From positions 992,001-1,056,000 of the forward strand of contig JAZGUH010000371.1 in assembly GCA_037893225.1 (NCBI GenBank): 64,000 nt of DNA, given 5' to 3'. The position numbers were made by a program, and so were the translations under genes. The notes under the pieces were generated by a model, which saw only the letters and a program-made list of their open reading frames with translations, was not told where the DNA came from and searched no databases. This stretch comes from Hippasteria phrygiana. Its lineage: Eukaryota; Echinodermata; Asteroidea; Valvatida; Goniasteridae. This document shows positions 21,800 to 34,736 of this stretch, piece after piece. Every line of letters begins with the position of its first letter. The stretch's first letter is position 1.

Positions 21800-22060
21800 G
21801 CTTCAGCCCAGCCCAGCCCAGCTTCAGCCCAGCCCAGCTTCAGCCCAGCCCAGCTTCAGCCCAGCCCATCTTCAGCCCAGCCCAGCTTCAGCCCAGCCCA
21901 TCTTCAGCCCAGCCCATCTTCAGCCCAGCCCATCTTCAGCCCAGCCCATCTTCAGCCCAGCCCATCTTCAGCCCAGCCCATCTTCAGCCCAGCCCATCTT
22001 CAGCCCAGCCCATCTTCAGCCCAGCCCATCTTCAGCCCAGCCCATCTCCAGCCCAGCTTG
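21800..22060. repeat. 16-bp minisatellite
   Basis: About 16 units of CAGCCCAGCCCATCTT, with CAGCTT variants in the first units. Because 16 is not a multiple of three and the unit has no stop in any forward frame, all three + frames are open across it. The Pro/Ser/Gln-rich frames here are therefore a property of the repeat and not evidence for a protein. Confidence 0.92.
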
Positions 22061-22507
22061 GACCTTCGAGAGAAATGACATTACACCGTGTTTACTATGT
22101 TTGCCAAGTACCGGGGGTACGTCGTATAGTGTATGGTTGCTCCGGCGAAATGTACATTGTACGTTTAGCTAGATGCCTATTTTGAAGATTGTTTGGTTCA
22201 TATTAGGGACTTACAGAAAACCATTGCCGTTTCCTTGCGAGTTTGAAAAAAAGATGTGTTTTGATGCTCACAAACAGGAAAGGGCGCGGCGATATTCCTA
22301 TCAACCCCGCGCTCGCCACCTGGGCTCAATGTTTTGTGCAAGCTCGCTACCGTGGCGTCTTTTTGTCACACGAATTCATCAGCCTTTTGTTACCGGTGTT
22401 CCCAACTAGCACAAGCTCAGAATGATTGTAGTTAAAATGTAAATAGCGCCCTCACTTTTGGCAGCGCTCTCTGAATGATTAAAAAGGCACGCGCGTGGGT
22501 TTGTTTT

Positions 22508-22640
22508 GGTAAACACTTATCCAGAACCACCAAAATGACATCGTCGTGTATTACTGAAAATGCACTAGGCCTTATTGAATAGGCACAAGGCGCGATGCGC
22601 GCGACGATGTCATTTTGGTGAGTCTGGATAAGTGCTTACC
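22508..22640. mobile_element. 133-bp miniature inverted-repeat element
   Basis: The left arm GGTAAACACTTATCCAGA…CATCGTCG and the right arm CGACGATG…TCTGGATAAGTGCTTACC are inverted copies of about 39 bp with a few mismatches. They are separated by a short spacer with GCGATGCGCGCGAC. There is no coding content. Confidence 0.85.
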
Positions 22641-23366
22641 GTTTGTTTTGCAGTTGCATCCATATGCTACTTGTCAGCTAGTCTGGTTCCCAGACCAAAA
22701 TATTCTGACTATTTCTGATGAATATTAGGTCCGGTAGCCACTAATGTCACGTGACATAAATCCGAAAATATCCGACGTTTTCCGAACTTGTTTTCGGTAA
22801 CATTCGGCTGTTAACGCTGATGTTCGCAATAACAAAATGTATGTCAGGCCCGTTACAAATCCTGGAATTTGAATTATCAATTATATATACAAACTGAAAA
22901 ATCAATGCCACACTCTTGCAGTATATATTTTACAGAGAAGTCTCATTTCCCTGTTTTGAGCCCCCTACGGCCAGCCACTTTTAGCAGTACACGTGGTTTG
23001 TCTTATCCAATGAGCTACCGATGACGTCAGTTTATTAATGGTCTCGTCCAACTGCTCCTCGTCAATATTCATGTTTTCCTTGAGTATCACATTTTTACTG
23101 TATTTTTTTATTGGATAGGTACTGTGGGGTTTCCCGGAAGTCAGGAAATCTAACCAATCGAGATCAATCTTAGATCAATGAAGTTTTTTCCCACCGTGTG
23201 CTAGCAGATAGCTTCACGTATTGAATGACATTCTCATATATCGGCTATGAGCGGTCATAACTGAATTATTGTTCGAGGCTCTGTACGGTGGGTAAAGTTA
23301 CTAATCGAATACACAACTTTTTTATCAAAAGAAAGTTTAATGCGGCTATTCTTTTCTTTCAATATT
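22641..23366. other. Non-coding stretch
   Basis: No gene or clear repeat is recognised here. Confidence 0.4.
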
Positions 23367-23613
23367 GGGTTTTGCCCTTTCACCGACGTATTTTATAAAC
23401 ACTGTATACTCAGTGTTGTCCCGAGAGATTATTTTGGAGAAAAAAATCACTCGGGTGGGACTCGAACCCACGACCTCCTGCTTTCTAGTGCAGAAGTCTT
23501 ACCACTCGACCACCGAGCTTGTCGGAGTCTGTTGGCTGGTTCAAATCTGATATAGCGGCGGGTACCGCAGCCAAACTTTTCATAAGATGGAATTTTGCGT
23601 CGGGGTGATGTAC
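23367..23613 (-). mobile_element. SINE-like element with internal tRNA-like region (copy 1)
   Basis: Reading on the minus strand, a leader with CCCCGACGCAAAATTCCATC is followed by a tRNA-like unit at 23450-23522. Its A box is TGGTCGAGTGG, it has an anticodon-type stem-loop CTGC…GCAG, and its B box is GGGTTCGAGTCCC with a partial CTCGG/CCGAG acceptor pairing. After it comes a hairpin CACTG-AGTATA-CAGTG and a GGGCAAAA tail. The whole unit aligns with 43585-43830. The tRNA-like part sits about 95 bp from the 5' end, which is unusual because SINE promoters are normally terminal. Confidence 0.8.
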
Positions 23614-26600
23614 ATTCAATATTGGGGTTTGGCCTGAGTAAGTATTTTTTTTACATTGTCAATCGAGAGTGGACTATAGAGGGCGCACTTAAATGAGACT
23701 AAACTTCTCGATATGTTTTGCCCACTGGATTTTGCAAGAGTATTAAATTTGAATGATGCCACTGACGTCACTCAGACTAACACTGGACGTCATGATCTAT
23801 TTTAAACCGTGGTAGATACCTGACCTAAGATATAGACGTCAGGGAACCTTTAGGTCAGGGAAACAGACTACTGACTTGTCAGCCATCATGGCCTGAAAAT
23901 GCTTCTAACAATTTTGAAGGAAATATTCGCAGAAAGCGGTTCCGACATGTCCGATGACGATTCTTCCCCACCTACATCTGAAGAAAGTAATGAAGACTTC
24001 ATCCCAACCTTATCAACTTCATAGGAAAAGCGGAGCTTCAGGTATTCAATTGAAATCTCAAACTCCATAGCGTTTTTTCGCGGGGCACCTAGATTTCTAA
24101 AGACTTCCTCGTCGGGCACCATTGTCCCTATTGTTACCCATTGTGCGAGGTACCCCCTAAGGCAGGAGTACATGTACTTGTACGAACAGCTTTACGTTCC
24201 ATACCTAGTGTGGACATTCCTTTGTTTTCATGTAGTTAAGAAAAATTGATACAAAAGCTAATTTTACATGCACTGTGAACGCTCTTTTAACCCGAATATT
24301 TGATCGGGATCCCCTTAGGCCTAAGTATTCCCCTTCATTTTACGACAGATATCCCTAACCCCAAAAATGCCTCTCACGCTGTTTTTCAGTGAAGGGAAAA
24401 CCTTGTGTTGACGTGTGCAAGTCCACATAAGGTTCAGTATTCCTGCTTCGTGTGGACCTCTTTTGTTCACTGGTCCACACTGAATATGCGATGTTAGAGC
24501 ATGGTGAGGAGAAGGGTGCCCCCTCATCAGAAAATGAACTTTTGGGTGGCCCTGTAGACCCTCCTAAGGTTATTCCCTGATGAAAACTTGTTCATTCAAA
24601 AACGCTGCAAGTGCAAATACCAGAGGGGAATTTACCGGGTATGTAGTAAGATTCCCCTTCGGCGAAACACTCAATCGACAATCTACCGGTCACACTCGCC
24701 CTCCCTAAACAGCAGCCGTGTGTACACCTTTCGACGAGCGAGAAAGAACAGAGCGTGTGGCTAATTTGGAAATCAACAGAGCTCCTGTTCTCTATATTTA
24801 ATATTCATGTGTTACCAATCAGCCCAGTTCCACCTTACTCCCAGAGAGAGCCAACCGATCTGCAATGCGTCTTTCCCTGGTTTCGGTGGGCGGGAATGGG
24901 GGAGGGGGTGCAACGCTTGCTGTCAACGACTGTCTTCATTCCACTGTGGTGTTTGAGATTTAAAGGCTACAAACCTGTTATGGTGGGGGTGGCCCGGGGT
25001 CGGGACTTGGTGAAGGAGGCGCTCAGTGAGCTCCAACCTTCACGAAGATGTCAAATTTTCGTTTCTGTTCTTGTTCAATGTAGTCTGTGGGATAGATTAT
25101 GCTAGGATTGTTACGTCACTTGTGCCATTCTTAAAACTGACCGTCGGAAGTCGCATTTCTCTGTTTTGAGCTACAGGAAAAAATCCATTGCCTGTCGAAA
25201 TTTTCGATCAATAAAATCACACTGTATTTTCGTTTTTTGTTTTTTAGTACAATAAAATGTAAAACAAAAATGTTTTAGTGAGGTACCGTAACTCATTGAT
25301 AATAACCGGGATTTGTGATTCATAAGATGTTTTTGTTGTCTGTGGTAGGATGGCCTTGTAGAGATGTTGGTCACCTGTTCCTTCTTGCCACTCACGGGCT
25401 TGAGTTCATTTTTATATACATTTTTAGTCATATTAATTCTTATGTATTTTAATTATACATTTTTAAAGCGTATTGCTTGTGTAAAGTGTAACAAATAATA
25501 AAAATAAACTGAAGATTCGTTATTTTTCGATTCGTGTACATCGCCATTTTGAATGCAATCATAACAAACTTGGTATCAATTTAGAGCTTGTGATCTAAAC
25601 TCTTCATTGATCTGACCGATATTTCCACAAATACACCAATGAGACACACAACTTTTTCCTTTGTTACTAGACAGGGGGACACACCTCCCGTAAACGTTGC
25701 GTGATTGGTCCACTTCGGTCAGCGTGCGTCGATTCTGTCTGCAATGGCCACGAAAAGTGCTGCTAGAATTTGCGGTTTTATTCAAGAAATATAGTTGGAG
25801 ATGAAACTGGGAGGTTTTTTATGACATGATTAATGATACATTTAGCGAAAATATTATTTGTGAACATTCTGGCGATGAAAAAGACGATGTTAATTTTAGG
25901 CTAGAAATCAAAGTTAAAGTTGGTGTATCAGTGTAGGAAATTCGGATATATTCCGTGATTTGAAGCTCAAATTTACAGCTCAGATAAATATACTTAAAGT
26001 TTCTCAATCCCTTTGATTTTTTCTGTGGTATCAGAATAATTATCGAACAATGATTGTGCCAAATTGCAGCTCAATCAGGCCATTTTAACCCCTCGTTATC
26101 AAGGAGATACCAAAGCTACCCCCTAATATTGAGCCGTTCAGCGGTGCGGAAATGAAGGACAAACTTTATCGCTTGATTTCCACAATAGTGCTGGATCACC
26201 TAATAAAACTAAAATTATCATAACTTTTTTAATACTGCTCCGATTTTAAGAATTCATAATAATTCATTTTAAAGCCTATGATGTTTTCTTTTCAACGGTG
26301 TATAAATCTAGGAATTATTTTTTGCGATGAGAGACTGTTCTCTATTGAGAGCGCCACACTTATAATGTCACGTTATAATTTGTATAATCATTCTGGTGAT
26401 GATGATAATGATGATGATGATGGGGATGATGATTGGGATGATGATGATGATTAATGTTTCAGTCTCATACTTGTTACTTGTTAATCCTCATAGGCCTACT
26501 GTGTGCCCCAAAGAAGACAACTCTGGATACAAACTCGAAATTAAATTAATAAATACATAAATAAGCATGTGTAATAGAAGGAAGAAATTTAATGCCTACC

Positions 26601-27200
26601 ATTCTCCAGACGGTTGAACGATTTTCAGGTAAAGTTGATGCCCGCCACCACCCGGATATAGACATTTTCACCTATACGTGACAGATGTAAGCAAAACACC
26701 ATACGAAGACGCTTTTAGCAGATTTTGATCCAAAACAGGGGGTATTACACCTCCTGAGTATTACATCGGCTTTGATTTGTTTCCTGTTATTTTCCTTTTT
26801 GGGAGGTTATGGGGTGGGGTTCGAACCCAAGCCCCCATCACCAACACCCGTCGCTAAGCTACTGAATTGAAGATGGGTAAGAATGGGTTGAATGACTGGG
26901 AAGGATTGGGGATCAGCTGAAAGAGACATCCATATTGGTTTTAACGTTCATCCAACACTGTTGGGCTTCAGTACCCCACACAGAAAAGACCACGTTATTT
27001 TATCCAAAGTCACCCTCCCTCCAGAAAAGAAAACGGTTGAGAACGTTGTTAACGCCCCGTTATTGAATTTATCCTGACCAATTTGTTGTTTCATAAAACT
27101 TGGATCCGTAGCCCACGGGTTGTTCAGTTTTATAGCTCTTATACCTGAACATAATTTCAACATCCAGCTAATCATTTTACGGCAAAATAAACTGAGCTAA
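23614..27200. other. Non-coding stretch with small repeats
   Basis: No supported gene. A 10-bp stem CCTGACCTAA / TTAGGTCAGG lies at 23819-23861. A GAT-type microsatellite lies at 26395-26453. At 26812-26832 GGGTTCGAACCCAAG resembles a polymerase III B box on the minus strand. The remaining sequence shows no domain-bearing frame. Confidence 0.5.
26395..26453. repeat. GAT microsatellite
   Basis: A run of GATGATGAT units with interruptions (GATAAT, GGGGAT, TGGGAT). Confidence 0.9.
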
Positions 27201-27204
27201 ACGA

Positions 27205-27345
27205 CACCCCGGCGGTCCCGCTGTTTACATCGACGGCAGGTGCAAGCGAGCGCGCGCGCGTGGCCCCGTACCTCCAGACCGTGTTTCCGTCACTGGACTC
27301 GGCCGTAATGCACGGGGACGGAGCGCGGTTGGAGCCGCTACCATC
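27205..27345. other. CpG-rich patch
   Basis: This is dense in CpG relative to its surroundings (CCCCGGCGGTCCCG, GCGAGCGCGCGCGCGTGG, GGGACGGAGCGCGG). It could be an unmethylated island or the 5' end of an unseen transcript. No coding frame supports a gene. Confidence 0.4.
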
Positions 27346-27624
27346 TATCTGTCTGCCTCGCAGTGGGGAAAATTGTCTAAAGGACCAGGTGTCGTGTAAA
27401 AAGATCAGCCTTCATGAAAAACCGACTCATTGAGTTAGTGCGCAAATTCAGTGGGCTCTGTACACTAAAACAATGAGAAACATTAGGTAAGGGTAGGGGT
27501 GAAGACTATGGTGATAAAGTATTTTGGGCTGAGGATAGGGTTGGGATTAGGGTTAACATGAGGTTAGGGTGATGTCATTGCAAAAATTGCTTCTGGCATA
27601 ACAACCCTGTCACGATGCATTTAC

Positions 27625-28523
27625 CGCGTTCGTTACTTACCCCGCGCTTACTCGTGCAAGCGCGAACCCGTTCGATTTAGCTCTCACGTGACGTATCGCG
27701 CTTACTCGGGCCTGGCCCTCCTAACCGACTCGCCGAGCCGGTTAGTAGGGTAAGTATCCCATAAGGCAATGCTAAAACATGACTGCCACGTCCGGCGATG
27801 CGCCAGCGATGGGAAATTAATTCAAAACAGCGACAGATATTTCTTTCCAAATTACTCTCAGGCTGGACGATTGACGTAAATGTGTACATATTGCGAATGA
27901 AACACCATGGCTTAAGTCAAGTATGTCACCTTATTTAAAACCAATCCACTTTAAAATGGGGCTCCGATTCTGTCTGTCCATCAGTCATGGACACTCCGCC
28001 TAACAAGGCAGATTCATGAAAATGTTAAGTTGCTTCAATTCTTTTAAATAATTCTTATATCACTGGAAAGAGTAAAAAAGATAGAAATAAATTGAGGGGT
28101 CAATGGTCATGATAGGTTAACCCTATGCAAAGCTATGGATTTTTGTTGATTACATTTTTGGTCATTTTGGAGGACAATTTCAGTTAAAAAGTTGTGACCA
28201 CCTTGCTAAATATTTTAATTGAAAATTTGAGCCTCATTCATTTCTTATCAATTTGTTATAAAAATAAAAATAATTCTATGAGTCATTTAAAATAGAAAAA
28301 ATTCACAAACACCAATTATTAATATTTGTCAATAAATGATCCCAAAAAAAAAACAAATTTAAGCTGGTCACAGCACTGACAGAAAATTGGGATCGCAAAT
28401 AGCGCCACCAGGCCTACAATGTTGTCGCAAGCCGATATCGTTCGTTTACTCTAACGTACTGCGCATGTGCAACTTTCCCCGATTTGGAGGCACAAGTAAG
28501 CGCGGGTAAGTAATCGAACACGC
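27625..28523. mobile_element. About 0.9-kb element with 35-bp inverted ends
   Basis: CGCGTTCGTTACTTACCCC and the following CGCGCTTACTCGTGC (27625-27655) are matched by GCACAAGTAAGCGCGGGTAA and the following GTAATCGAACACG (28490-28523) in inverse orientation with a few changes. Inside the left end a second inverted pair, CTAACCG / CGGTTAG, lies at about 27720-27744. No transposase frame lies between the ends, so it is non-autonomous if it is a transposon. Confidence 0.65.
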
Positions 28524-28529
28524 TCATTA

Positions 28530-30310
28530 TTGGCATGAGTCGTAAATTCACGACAGTCGGATATTCATATGACACCGGAAAGGCGAGCGAGTTCGATAGC
28601 CTAAAATACTATCTTGAGCTCTGGCCTAGCTCCACTTGAAGAGATATGGTGAGTTCACTGCACTGTACGGGCCCACTCATTTGTAGGCTCAGACGATAAC
28701 TCACCCTAAAAATAGACCACATGAAAATTGGTAAATTAAATCAACGCTAGGCATAAGCTGGAGCTCACAAGCGGATTAGTGGTTAACATTTGACGCTTCA
28801 AGACACGCCAGATGTAATTCAGAAATGAAAGCCCATGAATTTGAAATATTTTTTTCCTAAAACCTCTGATGAGATGCACCAGACTGATATTATTTCTTGA
28901 CCTTGATAAAAATATAGAACGATTAGAAAGTACAAAAAAAAAAAATGGTGAAAGTTTGGTAAGGAACCTTCGTTCGGACATGTGACCTAAACAAGGAAGG
29001 ACAGAAGGAGTTAAAAGAGAATTTAAAATGCAAATGTAAACAAATCTACAAAATTATAGAAGCATTTTTTTCCTTGATAATTTGACCGTTTATTCATACC
29101 GCATCTTGTACTATACGCTCGTATAGATTAATTCTTTCTGGGATTCTGATATAGACTCTGAGATAACTTTAAGGGGTTAGACAGTGCTTTTGGCCCTCCG
29201 TCAGTCCAGGTGCATGTACTGTTTAACCACCAACTTAAAAAAAAGTTATTCTATGTTTTCTGCTTCTTCTTGTGCACTGAATGTAAATTGCTGTTCCGCA
29301 CAAACTGAACTGAACTGAATTTTTACACAACGAACAGTGTATAATTCTATATTAAGCCATGCTCCGAAATCAGCCTGGCCGAATTGCTATTTGAAAGCTT
29401 AATTGCCTATAGAAATTGGTTTAAGATGGGACTGCGTCAAACATCTTGGAGGAAAGTCCATCGAACATGTCATTTTGACAAACATGGAAACTGCATTTCG
29501 AAAAAAAAAAATCTAAATCCAGCTATTTGAAGTAGAGGGCAGCTGGTAGTCTGTTTTTAAAATATTAAAACATGGCTGTGTACGATTTTACGGATAGGCA
29601 ACATCGCGGGTAGATGACTTTACAAGACAAGTTTACTTAGAAATTCACTGTGGCCTCTGATTCTCGATGCCACACTCAAATTTCATTTAAATGATAAAGT
29701 CAGGAGGACCTGACGTTTCGGTCTTAGTGGAATCTTTATCAAAGACTTTTACGTTTATGATTCTACTGGTATCGAAACTTCGGGCCTTCCTAACCCTATT
29801 ATTTATATATTGCAAGCAAGTAGTTTGTTATCCATGAGCATATTATTTTATTTGATGCTTTGCTTTATTCACTTATCACATATCACGTATCGTATCTTTC
29901 GTATGACAACTTGAAATTATCCAGGTCGAAGCATTTCAAATACTGATTGAACTAGACACGACGATGTTTATAGACAACGTTCGATAAAGTACAGAGCAAC
30001 ACAGCAATTTCGGGATAATAATATAATTTATTTGTTCATCCTTCTGTGTTCATATCATACCTTTTACGGGAGAAACCGATTCCAAGCAGAACTAGAAAAC
30101 AACTTGTTACACATGGTAATTCACTGTGTATTTACATTCACCTGTCATGTGTTACCATGGTTTTGTATCTTGAAGTCTCACAAATGATATACCAACGACT
30201 TAGAAAAGAAAATTTAATTTCTAAACAGACATTTCAAGAAAAACCGATCAGGATGGAATATTTTAGAAACAGAACAATCTTACACTCTAAAAGCTGCGTT
30301 CAGCAATTAA
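28530..30310. other. Non-coding stretch
   Basis: No supported gene. At 29700-29755 the minus strand reads TTGATAAAG…GACCGAAACGTC and then a 6-bp stem GTCAGG/CCTGAC, a layout like the hammerhead-like tails noted at 41.7 and 63.5 kb, but degenerate. Nothing else stands out. Confidence 0.4.
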
Positions 30311-30317
30311 GCACAAT

Positions 30318-30500
30318 CTTGCTATCAGTTTGTAAACATGTGTAGAAACTAAACATTGCGTGTCAAATTCCTAAACATCAATGTTCAATGGCTAAACACT
30401 ATCCGTCAATACGCTGAACATGTTTAGTATGTAAACGTGTTTACAAACCGATTGCAAGAAAGTGTTTAGACAAGTGTTTGAGTCTCTTAAACACAAATAT
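30318..30500. repeat. Inverted repeat with many TAAACA words
   Basis: CTTGCTATCAGTTTGTAAAC (30318) pairs with GTTTACAAACCGATTGCAAG (30439-30458) in inverse orientation. About ten TAAACA/TGTTTA words fill the interval and its right flank. TAAACA is also the forkhead-factor core (RYAAAYA). Confidence 0.65.
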
Positions 30501-30765
30501 CACTTACACATAATACGAAAAGAAAATTCTACATAGGAAAGGGGAAAATGGGGACGGTGGGGGGTATCAATAAATATCACCTATTGGTTAATAGGGCTTG
30601 TTGGACAGAATACGACACAATGACTGAATAAATTATGAAATTATCAACAACTAACGTCACTCATTACAAACAGTATAACCGAATTACTGAATTCAAATTG
30701 TATTCAATGCGGTATTTCGAAGAACCGTGGAGGCCGAAAGCGCCTGGATAAAACGCTCGTGGTCA

Positions 30766-31078
30766 TTGATCCCACGTTCAATATTGGGTGATCCCATCGT
30801 CAATATTTGCATGATCCCATGGTACATGTATGTTTGAGTGGTCCGGTGGTCCATATTGAGTGATACTCTGTTCAGTATTTAAGCCTTGGCCAATATTTGA
30901 GCAATCCCATGGTCCGTATTTGAATTACCCCATGGTCCATATTTGAGTGGTCCCATGGTCAATGTTTAAGTGATTCTACGGTCCATGATTAAACCTGTGG
31001 TCCATATTTGTCTGATCCCATTCTCCACATTTGAATACGTCCATGGTCGATATTTGAGTGGTCCCATGGTCCGTATGG
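30766..31078. repeat. Degenerate minisatellite, about 24-bp unit
   Basis: About a dozen diverged units of the type CCCATGGTCCATATTTGAGT run through this stretch, with variants CAATATT, GGTCGATATT and GGTCCGTATT. There is no coding potential. Confidence 0.85.
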
Positions 31079-31079
31079 A

Positions 31080-32960
31080 ACGTGCACCAAGGTTCTGAAT
31101 GTCATTAAAAGTACCTCCGTTCTTAGCCAAAAAAGAAAGTAAACTGTTACACGCATTTGTTGGTGTTAATATAGCCTATACACGCAACATGCTTCATATA
31201 CGTACACATTTAAAATTGGGGTATGGTCAAATTGCGTGGTCAAACTCCTAACACCAGTCGCATTAGTCGCGTATGTAACATCAGTCACGCGTGTAACATC
31301 AGTCACGCGTCTAATTGACTTCTTTTTTCTTTTTTTTCTACTGGGACGGATGGATAGTATTAAAGACAATATTTGTCGGTATTAACTCTTACAAAATACT
31401 CATGGAAGTGTACTTCTGACACTGAACAGAATTCCGACTTTTTACACTAAAATGTGATATTCATATTTACAATAGTTAATATTATGTATATAATATACAC
31501 ATTAAAATACCCTTTTAGATCTAGGTATTTCTATATCAAAGACTCACACTATGACGTAATTACTACAACGGCCCTTTAAAGAAATGTTCAATTTCCCCTC
31601 TAAAATCACATCAAATTTTGTCTCTAAAATTAGTACCAATTCGGGGAGGATTGAGCATGATACAGAAACTTCAGAAAGAGTAATAGTATAATTTTCTCTC
31701 AATCACCGATGTTATACTTTTTGTGTGCAAGACAATAAAACAGGACACCTTAAAAGACAATTCATAATAGGCAAACAATGTCACGTAAGTTGTGGGTGAA
31801 AGGCAAATTGAGGCTAGTTTTATTTCGGTACCATGTCAGAAGAAAAAAAGGGGAAAAAGCAAACCAACAAGTCGCCCCATTTGCCTGTGTAAGTTAAGAA
31901 ATTTTAACAGCCACAAAAAATAGTTCGTATTTGGGTTGATTCTTATGATTTTACTTCACTGACATATTTTTTATAGAATCCTCTCCATGCGCAACCTTTC
32001 CAAATTCGAATGCCACTAAAAGTGCCAATTGTGTATAATTACTACACGATGTGTACCTTTGGAAACTACACCGTGAAAGTATTATTCCCTGGAACAACCC
32101 CCGAAGTGCAGCCCCAAACTGCACTCATTCGGCTGCAATAGGGCCTACATGCCGGAAATCTCGGGGCATCTTGGCCAATTCGGGAAACTGAGAGACTGTC
32201 AGCACGAGTTCCATTCAACAAGCCCCCAATCGGGCCGCCGAAATTCTACACTTCCTGGTATAGGTTATGTCCATTTCCCATACTGATTTTCACGTCGGGC
32301 TCGAAACTGTGCGCAAAACTACTTTGCACAAAACATCTGCCGTTTTCTTTATACTACGGTATATAGATCAACATGAAATGTCTAAGATGGGCTTGAAGAT
32401 TTGGTGGAAGGAGCGCTCCACAATTTACCGATTCCGTGCGCAAGAAGTAATATAACAATCTGGCATTCCAGGCATGTACATGAGACGATACAAATGAGGA
32501 AATCTGCTTAATTGTACCACTCAAATGCCTACCGTACCAGATTGTACTTATACCGCTTACGTATGGAATTAGACAGAGTGTTTAGCAAAACTTCTCATCT
32601 TGGTAACGTGTACAAATAGCCACAAGTGAGAGGGTGGGGCTGCAGTTGAACTCTGTATATCGTACATTATATTAGGCCTATGTTAGAGGTATCATAATCT
32701 ACATCTATTCTGCTTCTGGACAGCTTGCGATAAGTTTGGAATAAATGAAACAAAATGTGCTTGAATGATCTCTGATTCCTCTGCCCTGTTTTGCCAATGT
32801 TGGGCGTAAAAACCTGCACTTGAATAAATTGTAAGTTTCACGCGAAAAGGGCTGCTAAAATCTAGCACGGGTACCGGTACTTGAGATGATTCAAACTGAG
32901 GATAATGGCCTCACTGTACCACATCAAGTTCTTTAATTTAAGTATCAGATTTTAGTCACC
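31080..32960. other. Non-coding stretch
   Basis: No supported gene. An 18-bp unit with GTAACATCAGTCACGCGT is repeated two to three times at 31268-31315. The rest is AT-rich and unremarkable. Confidence 0.45.
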
Positions 32961-33574
32961 TATACAGGGTGGTAAAAAAAACCGGAACGGCCTATTTTCA
33001 GTACCCTCCGACCAGAAAAACTAGGTTGGATGGACGGCGAATCTTTCTAGATGAAAAATGATACCAAGTTCACCCGATTCGGTCCTGTAGTTTTCATTCT
33101 AGTGTCCTTTTTCTGGAATAAAGTTGGACTTCTTCCTCTGGGGATACGTCAAATCCATCGTTTATGTTGTATACGGTTTGCAAGAGATCTTAAGAGTGAT
33201 TCCATGTAAATACTTAACATACTTGTCTTCGGCCAAATTTTTTATTTTTTTTTAAATGAAAGGACTAGATGAGCAAGTAACAAAAATATTTTATTTCAAT
33301 TTTTCCTATGACCCGTTGCCATGGTAACGGGCCATGTTGTGTTTTGGCCATTTTGGGCCAATTGTGTGGTCTCAAAAAGTGTTTTTGCCTTATTTATAAA
33401 AGGCCACCGAGCCAAAATGCATTTTAATGTCACAAAACCAATTATACCATTACAAAGTATTATCCTTGCCCTTACTTGAGAAAAAAAAATAATGTTTTAA
33501 ATGTCACCCTTATGCTATTTTTAGAACATAACATAAGACATGTTTTGAAAACTTGCAAAATTGAAATTTTTAGC

Positions 33575-33925
33575 CTATTTTTGCCCCTCAAAATGACAAC
33601 TTGCCAGGGGTCTTAGAAAATTTTCCATTTGTATGTGACGAGGGCCACCATTGGTCTTTTCATATCTAGTGAGAAAAGTTTGGGGGATTGTATCCTCTTT
33701 AGGCAGTACTGCCTCAAATATGGTCATTTTTCCCAAAAAACAAGAAAAGTGAAATTTAAGGTATTCCTTCAATTTGAAGTAATAATACACCAAAAAAAAT
33801 ACTTTGACGAATCTGGTGTCTTTTTCAAATCCTAAGATCAAGTTGTATGCCTGTGAATTACTCCTGTTAAATAAGCAGCATATATTTCGGTGAAAATCTG
33901 GAACTTTTAACCCCCTCCCCAGCAT
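33575..33925 (-). other. Conserved arm frame, left copy (116 codons)
   Basis: The frame starting MLGRGLKVPDFHRN is present here and, with few changes, at 36424-36762 on +. It lies just downstream of the cargo-gene stop in both arms and may be only 3' untranslated sequence. No domain is recognised. Its similarity between the arms reflects the duplicated DNA and does not show selection. Confidence 0.35.
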
Positions 33926-34056
33926 TTCTTACATTCTTGTTTCTGATAACATTTTATTTACTGAGGTACATTTACACCTCAGTAAAATACAGAATTAAAA
34001 AAATGAAACAAAACCAGCCTCATTAAACTCTTGTCACTGGTATTGCATCTTGCTGA

Positions 34057-34294
34057 TTACTTAGGTGTTGAACAGGTGCAAGCATTTACAACTTCTTTCA
34101 ATTTTGCTTCATAAGCTGATCTCTTGCGCTTATCTTGCAGATCTTCCGTACCAATGTTAAGGTCATGGCAAACTATTTTCAACATTTTTAGGCTGAGACT
34201 GTGTAGTTTCCCTGATCTGAAGAGTTCACAAATATTATACGTGTTCGACATGATTGGATGCTCTAGTCCAACTGTCTCAAGAACAGAAACCGAT
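34057..34294 (-). pseudogene. Inverted duplicate of the cargo-gene C terminus
   Basis: The minus strand repeats the C-terminal 79 or so residues of the gene in the right arm (VSVLETVGLEHPIMSN to ACTCSTPK and stop), with two changes (LKMLK versus LTILK). Homology stops abruptly at GGTTTCTG near 34294, where the unique centre begins. It has no start of its own. Confidence 0.75.
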
Positions 34295-34313
34295 TCAAAG
34301 AGGCCCTTCAAAG

Positions 34314-34732
34314 CAAGGGAACATGTTTAAAGAGGTGCACGCAAGACTAAGGCCAGCTCTCGCAAGTGGAAAGCTACAAAGTGAAAGTGCCCAAGATGAT
34401 GCTGCACCTCGCCCAGAACTTTTTCCCTGTCCCGAAGAAGGCTGCACTGATTCCTACAAGACGTTTTGTGATTTGAATCACCATTTGTTATGTGGCAACC
34501 ACACAAGATTGTTAGAGAAGCACACATTCCACGACAAGGTGAAAATCATGTATGCAGAGAAATTGCAGGTTGGGGCAGGAGTAATCCCCTCCATGGAACC
34601 AAATGTAGCTCCAGCTGAGGATAAAGAACAAGCACTGCCTGCAGGTTGGGCAGTGCAGAAACGTCGTCAATCAAAACACTTCAACAAAAAACAAAAGAAT
34701 TTTCTAAATGAAAAGTTCAATCTGGGAGAAGC
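34314..34732 (+). pseudogene. Zinc-finger cargo gene, N-terminal part
   Basis: The frame around MFKEVHARLRP continues to a C2H2-like finger at 34428-34502 (Cys-x4-Cys-x12-His with a second His five to six residues on). It goes on through YAEKLQVGAG to GWAVQKRRQSKHFNKKQKNF and …FNLGEAS, and the nested element then interrupts it. The finger and the basic KRRQSKHFNKKQKNFL stretch suggest a nuclear nucleic-acid-binding protein. Similar uncharacterised multi-copy proteins, as I recall, occur in cnidarians and echinoderms; their function is not known to me. The upstream boundary is uncertain because the open frame runs back into the antisense of the left arm, so the true N terminus may be lost. Confidence 0.6.
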
Positions 34733-34736
34733 AAGT

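Noticed and set aside
21674..22185. Three long Pro/Ser/Gln-rich open frames
   Set aside because: A stop-free 16-bp tandem unit keeps every forward frame open; there is no conserved flanking domain.
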